8,513 nt of DNA from assembly GCA_009927705.1 (NCBI GenBank), contig RFMK01000150.1:1-8513 (forward strand). Reading direction: 5' to 3'. The notes under the pieces are model-generated. The model was not told the origin of the DNA, did no database searches, and saw only the letters and a list, made by a program, of their open reading frames with translations. A program made the translations under genes and the position numbers. Position 1 is the stretch's first letter. Each line of letters opens with the position of its first letter. Positions 6,285 through 8,513 of the stretch are shown here, piece after piece. The stretch comes from Actinomycetota bacterium (lineage in GTDB: Bacteria > Actinomycetota > Actinomycetes > Nanopelagicales > Nanopelagicaceae).

Positions 6285-7475
6285 TTATGAATTGCGCAGA
6301 CTTGACCAAGCGGTTGCCCACTCAGAATAAGGAACGCACTTCACATCGGTACGGCCATCCAGACACTTCTCTGTTGCCGTATTCCAGTAATAGACATCAG
6401 TCCAATACGCATCATCGCTAGCATGGAAAGTTGCACAGTGATTTTTGTCTGCTGTGAGTTCACATGATTTAGCATTTGATGGAGCTTCACCGAACCACTC
6501 AGCCACCCCAGCATTTGCTTCCGGTGATGCGATGTGATTCATCCAAAGATAGGCGCAGTTTGGATTTTTGGCTTTGCTCGAGATCATCCAAGTATCAGAC
6601 CAACCGGTAGCACCCTCAACTGGCTTAATACCTTCGACCTTTGTGCCTTCACCTTTAGCGAGGTTGATATTTACCTGCCAAGTGGTTCCAAGAACTGTAG
6701 TGCCAGCCTTGAGACCCGCGACATGCTTGAGGTAATCGCCCCAATATTCGCTGATGAGTGGTTTCTGCTGCTTCAACAATTCCATTGCAGCATCGAATTG
6801 TGTTTGATCGAGCGCGTATGGATATTTGATGCCTAGTTCTGGTTTGGTCTTCATCAAGTACAAAGCTGCATCAGCGATGTAAATTGGTGAGTCATATGCA
6901 GTGATCTTTCCTGCATAAGGTGAATTAGCATCGAAGACTGCTCCCCACGATGTTGGAGCGGGCTTCACGATATCGGTGCGGTATGCGAGCAAGTTCGCAC
7001 CGCGTCCATGAGGGATGCCGTATGCAACGCCATCAACTGAGTTCCATGGCTGCATCTTCAAATTAGCAAAGATGTCGGCGTAGTTAGGAACCAAGTCAGT
7101 ATTTACTGGAGCTACATCGCCACCGTAGATGAGACGTAACGAAGCATCTCCAGATGCGGAGACAACGTCGTATTCGCCAGTTTTCATAAGTGCGACCATG
7201 TCATCTGATGATGCGCCAACCTTTACATTGACTTTGCAACCAGTTTCTTTTTCGAAACCAGTGACCCAGTCAACTTTTGGATCGGTCGAACCATTCTCGA
7301 CATATCCAGCCCATGCGACGACGTTTACTTGGCCTTCACCCGCGCCGAGTTCTTTCATCATCTCGACTTTTGGTAGGCCGCTATCTGATGTGGAGTCGCT
7401 TGATCCACAACCACTTAAGACAAGTGCCGCAGCAGATGCTACGGAAAGTGCCTGAAACAGACGCTTGTTACGCAT
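6285..7475 (-). CDS. potD: PotD-type polyamine-binding lipoprotein of the ABC importer
   Basis: This is the extracytoplasmic substrate-binding protein that delivers ligand to the two permeases. It is 396 residues from ATG 7475, where GGAGG sits five bases upstream; an in-frame ATG at 7487 touches the preceding AGGAGG directly and is unlikely to be used. The N-terminus is a lipoprotein signal: MRNKRLF, a hydrophobic stretch, then the lipobox L20-S-G-C23, followed by a Ser/Asp/Gly-rich linker. The mature region starts with VNVVAWAGYVENG and contains PWNSVDGVAYGIPHGRG and VLGTTWQVN, matching extracellular solute-binding proteins of the spermidine/putrescine group. Six further cysteines lie as TGC, NPNC, KSC, NHC, EKC and VKC, the last four in the C-terminal quarter, suggesting disulfides. 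It follows potA after a short structured gap. Substrate is inferred from family; spermidine, putrescine or a related amine is likely but not proven. Confidence 0.93.
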   Translation of the reverse strand: MRNKRLFQALSVASAAALVLSGCGSSDSTSDSGLPKVEMMKELGAGEGQVNVVAWAGYVENGSTDPKVDWVTGFEKETGCKVNVKVGASSDDMVALMKTGEYDVVSASGDASLRLIYGGDVAPVNTDLVPNYADIFANLKMQPWNSVDGVAYGIPHGRGANLLAYRTDIVKPAPTSWGAVFDANSPYAGKITAYDSPIYIADAALYLMKTKPELGIKYPYALDQTQFDAAMELLKQQKPLISEYWGDYLKHVAGLKAGTTVLGTTWQVNINLAKGEGTKVEGIKPVEGATGWSDTWMISSKAKNPNCAYLWMNHIASPEANAGVAEWFGEAPSNAKSCELTADKNHCATFHASDDAYWTDVYYWNTATEKCLDGRTDVKCVPYSEWATAWSSLRNS

Positions 7476-7493
7476 CTGTACCTCCATCCTCCT
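7476..7493 (-). promoter_or_regulatory. Strong potD ribosome binding region with two SD-like motifs
   Basis: On the minus strand AGGAGG (7493-7488) is followed by ATG (7487-7485) with no spacer, then GGAGG (7485-7481) lies five bases before ATG 7475. The second spacing is functional and the first is not, which decides the potD start at 7475. The other pot genes have much weaker sites, consistent with high expression of the binding protein. Confidence 0.7.
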
Positions 7494-7496
7494 GAA

Positions 7497-7519
7497 CCAT
7501 GTTCAGCCTTTGAACATGG
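7497..7519 (-). promoter_or_regulatory. Perfect 9-bp inverted repeat in the potA-potD gap
   Basis: The arms CCATGTTCA (7497-7505) and TGAACATGG (7511-7519) are perfectly complementary, with a five-base loop. In the mRNA the stem sits directly before the potD ribosome binding sites and has no following U-run, arguing against a terminator. Structures like this between an ATPase gene and a binding-protein gene can block 3' decay or mark a processing site, giving more binding protein than ATPase. The same sequence is a 23-base DNA dyad and could instead be an operator for an internal potD promoter. The repeat is seen directly; the role is inferred. Confidence 0.6.
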
Positions 7520-7523
7520 AAAT

Positions 7524-7545
7524 CTCACACCTCTACAGGTTTGAG
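7524..7545 (-). repeat. Imperfect inverted repeat spanning the potA stop codon
   Basis: The arms CTCACACCT (7524-7532) and AGGTTTGAG (7537-7545) pair at 8 of 9 positions around a four-base loop, CTAC. The loop contains the potA stop codon (7533-7535). In the potA-potD transcript this would fold as a short stem-loop just before the stronger one nearest potD. No U-tract follows, so it does not look like an intrinsic terminator. Because its right arm is potA coding sequence, chance is possible. Confidence 0.45.
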
Positions 7546-8501
7546 AATTCTCGTTCTTTCTCCCATGAAATATGCACTAAATCGCCACGCTTGAGTTCCT
7601 CCTGAGCATTTAGTGCTGTCACGAGTCCGACTTTCGTATCAACGACATATCTGGTTGTGGCGCCGACAAAAATGATGTCTCTCAAAGTGCCTTCAAAACT
7701 TCGCCCATGTGTGCTTGCGGAGCGGGCCACTTTGATGTGCTCAGGTCTTACGTTGACGCGAGCACCCTGTATTTCAATGGAATTGGTCTTCCCAACGAAT
7801 TCTGCAACGAACTTTGTGCCAGGGTTCTCATAAATATTCTGTGGGGTATCAATCTGTTCGATTTTCCCGTTGTTGAATGCAGCAATTCGATCGCTCATTG
7901 TGAGAGCTTCTTCTTGGTCATGAGTAACAAATACAAAAGTTATGCCAACTTCTCTTTGTAGTTCTTTTAATTCCAATTGCATCTGTTCTCTTAATTTCAA
8001 ATCAAGAGCGCCGAGGGGCTCATCAAGTAGAAGTACGGAAGGTCGATTTACTAACGCACGTGCAAGCGCAACTCGCTGACGCTGTCCGCCCGATAATTGA
8101 TGAGGTTTGCGATTCTCATACCCAGAGAGTCGAACTTGCTCTAAAGCGCGAAGCGACTTTTCACGCCGTTCATCTTTCGCGACACCTTTTACTCTCAACC
8201 CATATTCAATATTCGAAATTACATCCATGTGTGGAAATAGCGCGTAATCCTGAAAGACAGTATTCACATCTCTTTCATATGGAGGAAGGTCAGTAATGTC
8301 TACGCCATTGAGAGTGATGGAACCTGAATCTGGGGATTCAAACCCGGCAATCATGCGTAATACGGTTGTTTTTCCCGAACCCGATGGCCCAAGTAGCGTT
8401 AAGAATTCTCCAGCGTGAATATCAAGGTCTACGTCATCAACTGCACGAACAGAGCCGAACGACTTGGCGAGATTGCGGATCTCAATGATGGCCACCGCCA
8501 A
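7533..8501 (-). CDS. potA: Polyamine-type ABC transporter ATPase, PotA family
   Basis: This cytoplasmic ATPase powers the importer. In the 322-residue reading the motifs are Walker A GPSGSGKTT (38-46), Q-loop Q84 in VFQDYALFP, signature LSGGQ (136-140), Walker B VLLLDEP (156-162), D-loop GALD (164-167) and switch His194 in FVTHDQEEAL. All are intact. The C-terminus is a shortened TOBE-like domain with VRPEH (251-255), and the protein is some 50 residues shorter than E. coli PotA. An in-frame TAA at 8507-8505 limits the start to TTG 8501 or GTG 8495; GTG would give M-A-I-I-E-I-R-N-L, the usual N-terminus of such proteins, and may be the true start. Neither has a clear ribosome binding site. 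It is the first visible gene of the operon, and its promoter lies in the last few bases or beyond the right edge. Confidence 0.94.
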   Translation of the reverse strand: MAVAIIEIRNLAKSFGSVRAVDDVDLDIHAGEFLTLLGPSGSGKTTVLRMIAGFESPDSGSITLNGVDITDLPPYERDVNTVFQDYALFPHMDVISNIEYGLRVKGVAKDERREKSLRALEQVRLSGYENRKPHQLSGGQRQRVALARALVNRPSVLLLDEPLGALDLKLREQMQLELKELQREVGITFVFVTHDQEEALTMSDRIAAFNNGKIEQIDTPQNIYENPGTKFVAEFVGKTNSIEIQGARVNVRPEHIKVARSASTHGRSFEGTLRDIIFVGATTRYVVDTKVGLVTALNAQEELKRGDLVHISWEKEREFSNL

Positions 8502-8513
8502 AACTTACTGAAG

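Noticed and set aside
1..8513. CRISPR arrays, tRNA or rRNA genes, insertion sequences, integrase or transposase genes
   Set aside because: Neither strand shows regularly spaced repeats, a tRNA-like cloverleaf or transposase motifs; the only slippery heptamer lies within a GDPD gene, not an insertion sequence.

Overview
The window holds nine genes in two converging blocks, with almost no intergenic DNA. Base composition is moderate (roughly 45-50% GC by eye). Several features point to an actinobacterium with a streamlined genome: the fused CDP-alcohol phosphotransferase with a C-terminal region resembling DUF5941, the Cys-rich PotD-type lipoprotein, ATGA start/stop overlaps and tail-to-tail overlapping genes. 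A freshwater acI/Nanopelagicales-type organism would fit, but that is inference from style, not a marker-gene identification.

Left block, + strand, 1-4606: five tightly packed genes that look like one envelope-lipid or glycopolymer operon. (1) A large CDP-alcohol phosphotransferase that runs off the left edge, probably with a nucleotidyltransferase-like N-terminal part and a DUF5941-like membrane C-terminus. (2) A second, short CDP-alcohol phosphotransferase homologue whose final catalytic Asp is His. (3) A multi-spanning membrane protein resembling the transmembrane half of an ABC exporter without its ATPase. (4) A family-2 glycosyltransferase. (5) A glycerophosphodiester phosphodiesterase. 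Genes 1/2 and 4/5 overlap by ATGA, genes 3/4 overlap by 8 bases and genes 2/3 are 9 bases apart, so translation is probably coupled. Genes 4 and 5 are each split by one missing base in a short homopolymer run (CC near 3552; AAAAAA at 4271-4276). Restoring one base in each gives uninterrupted, family-like proteins. In gene 5 the break coincides with an in-phase A AAA AAG heptamer, the classic bacterial -1 frameshift site, which would also give the full-length protein.

Right block, - strand, 8501-4583: a complete polyamine-type ABC importer in the order ATPase (potA), lipoprotein binding protein (potD), permease (potB), permease (potC). The binding protein would capture a spermidine/putrescine-like substrate outside the membrane, the two permeases form the channel, and PotA drives uptake. 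The short potA-potD gap is almost entirely two tandem inverted repeats, placed just ahead of a strong potD ribosome binding site.

The blocks meet tail to tail, with the phosphodiesterase and potC coding ends overlapping by 24 bases and no convincing terminator. I see no RNA genes, CRISPR arrays, insertion sequences or other mobile-element signs, and no gene-free stretch over 300 bases. The left block is the best candidate for an incompletely described system; the right block is a familiar transporter with an interesting intercistronic structure.
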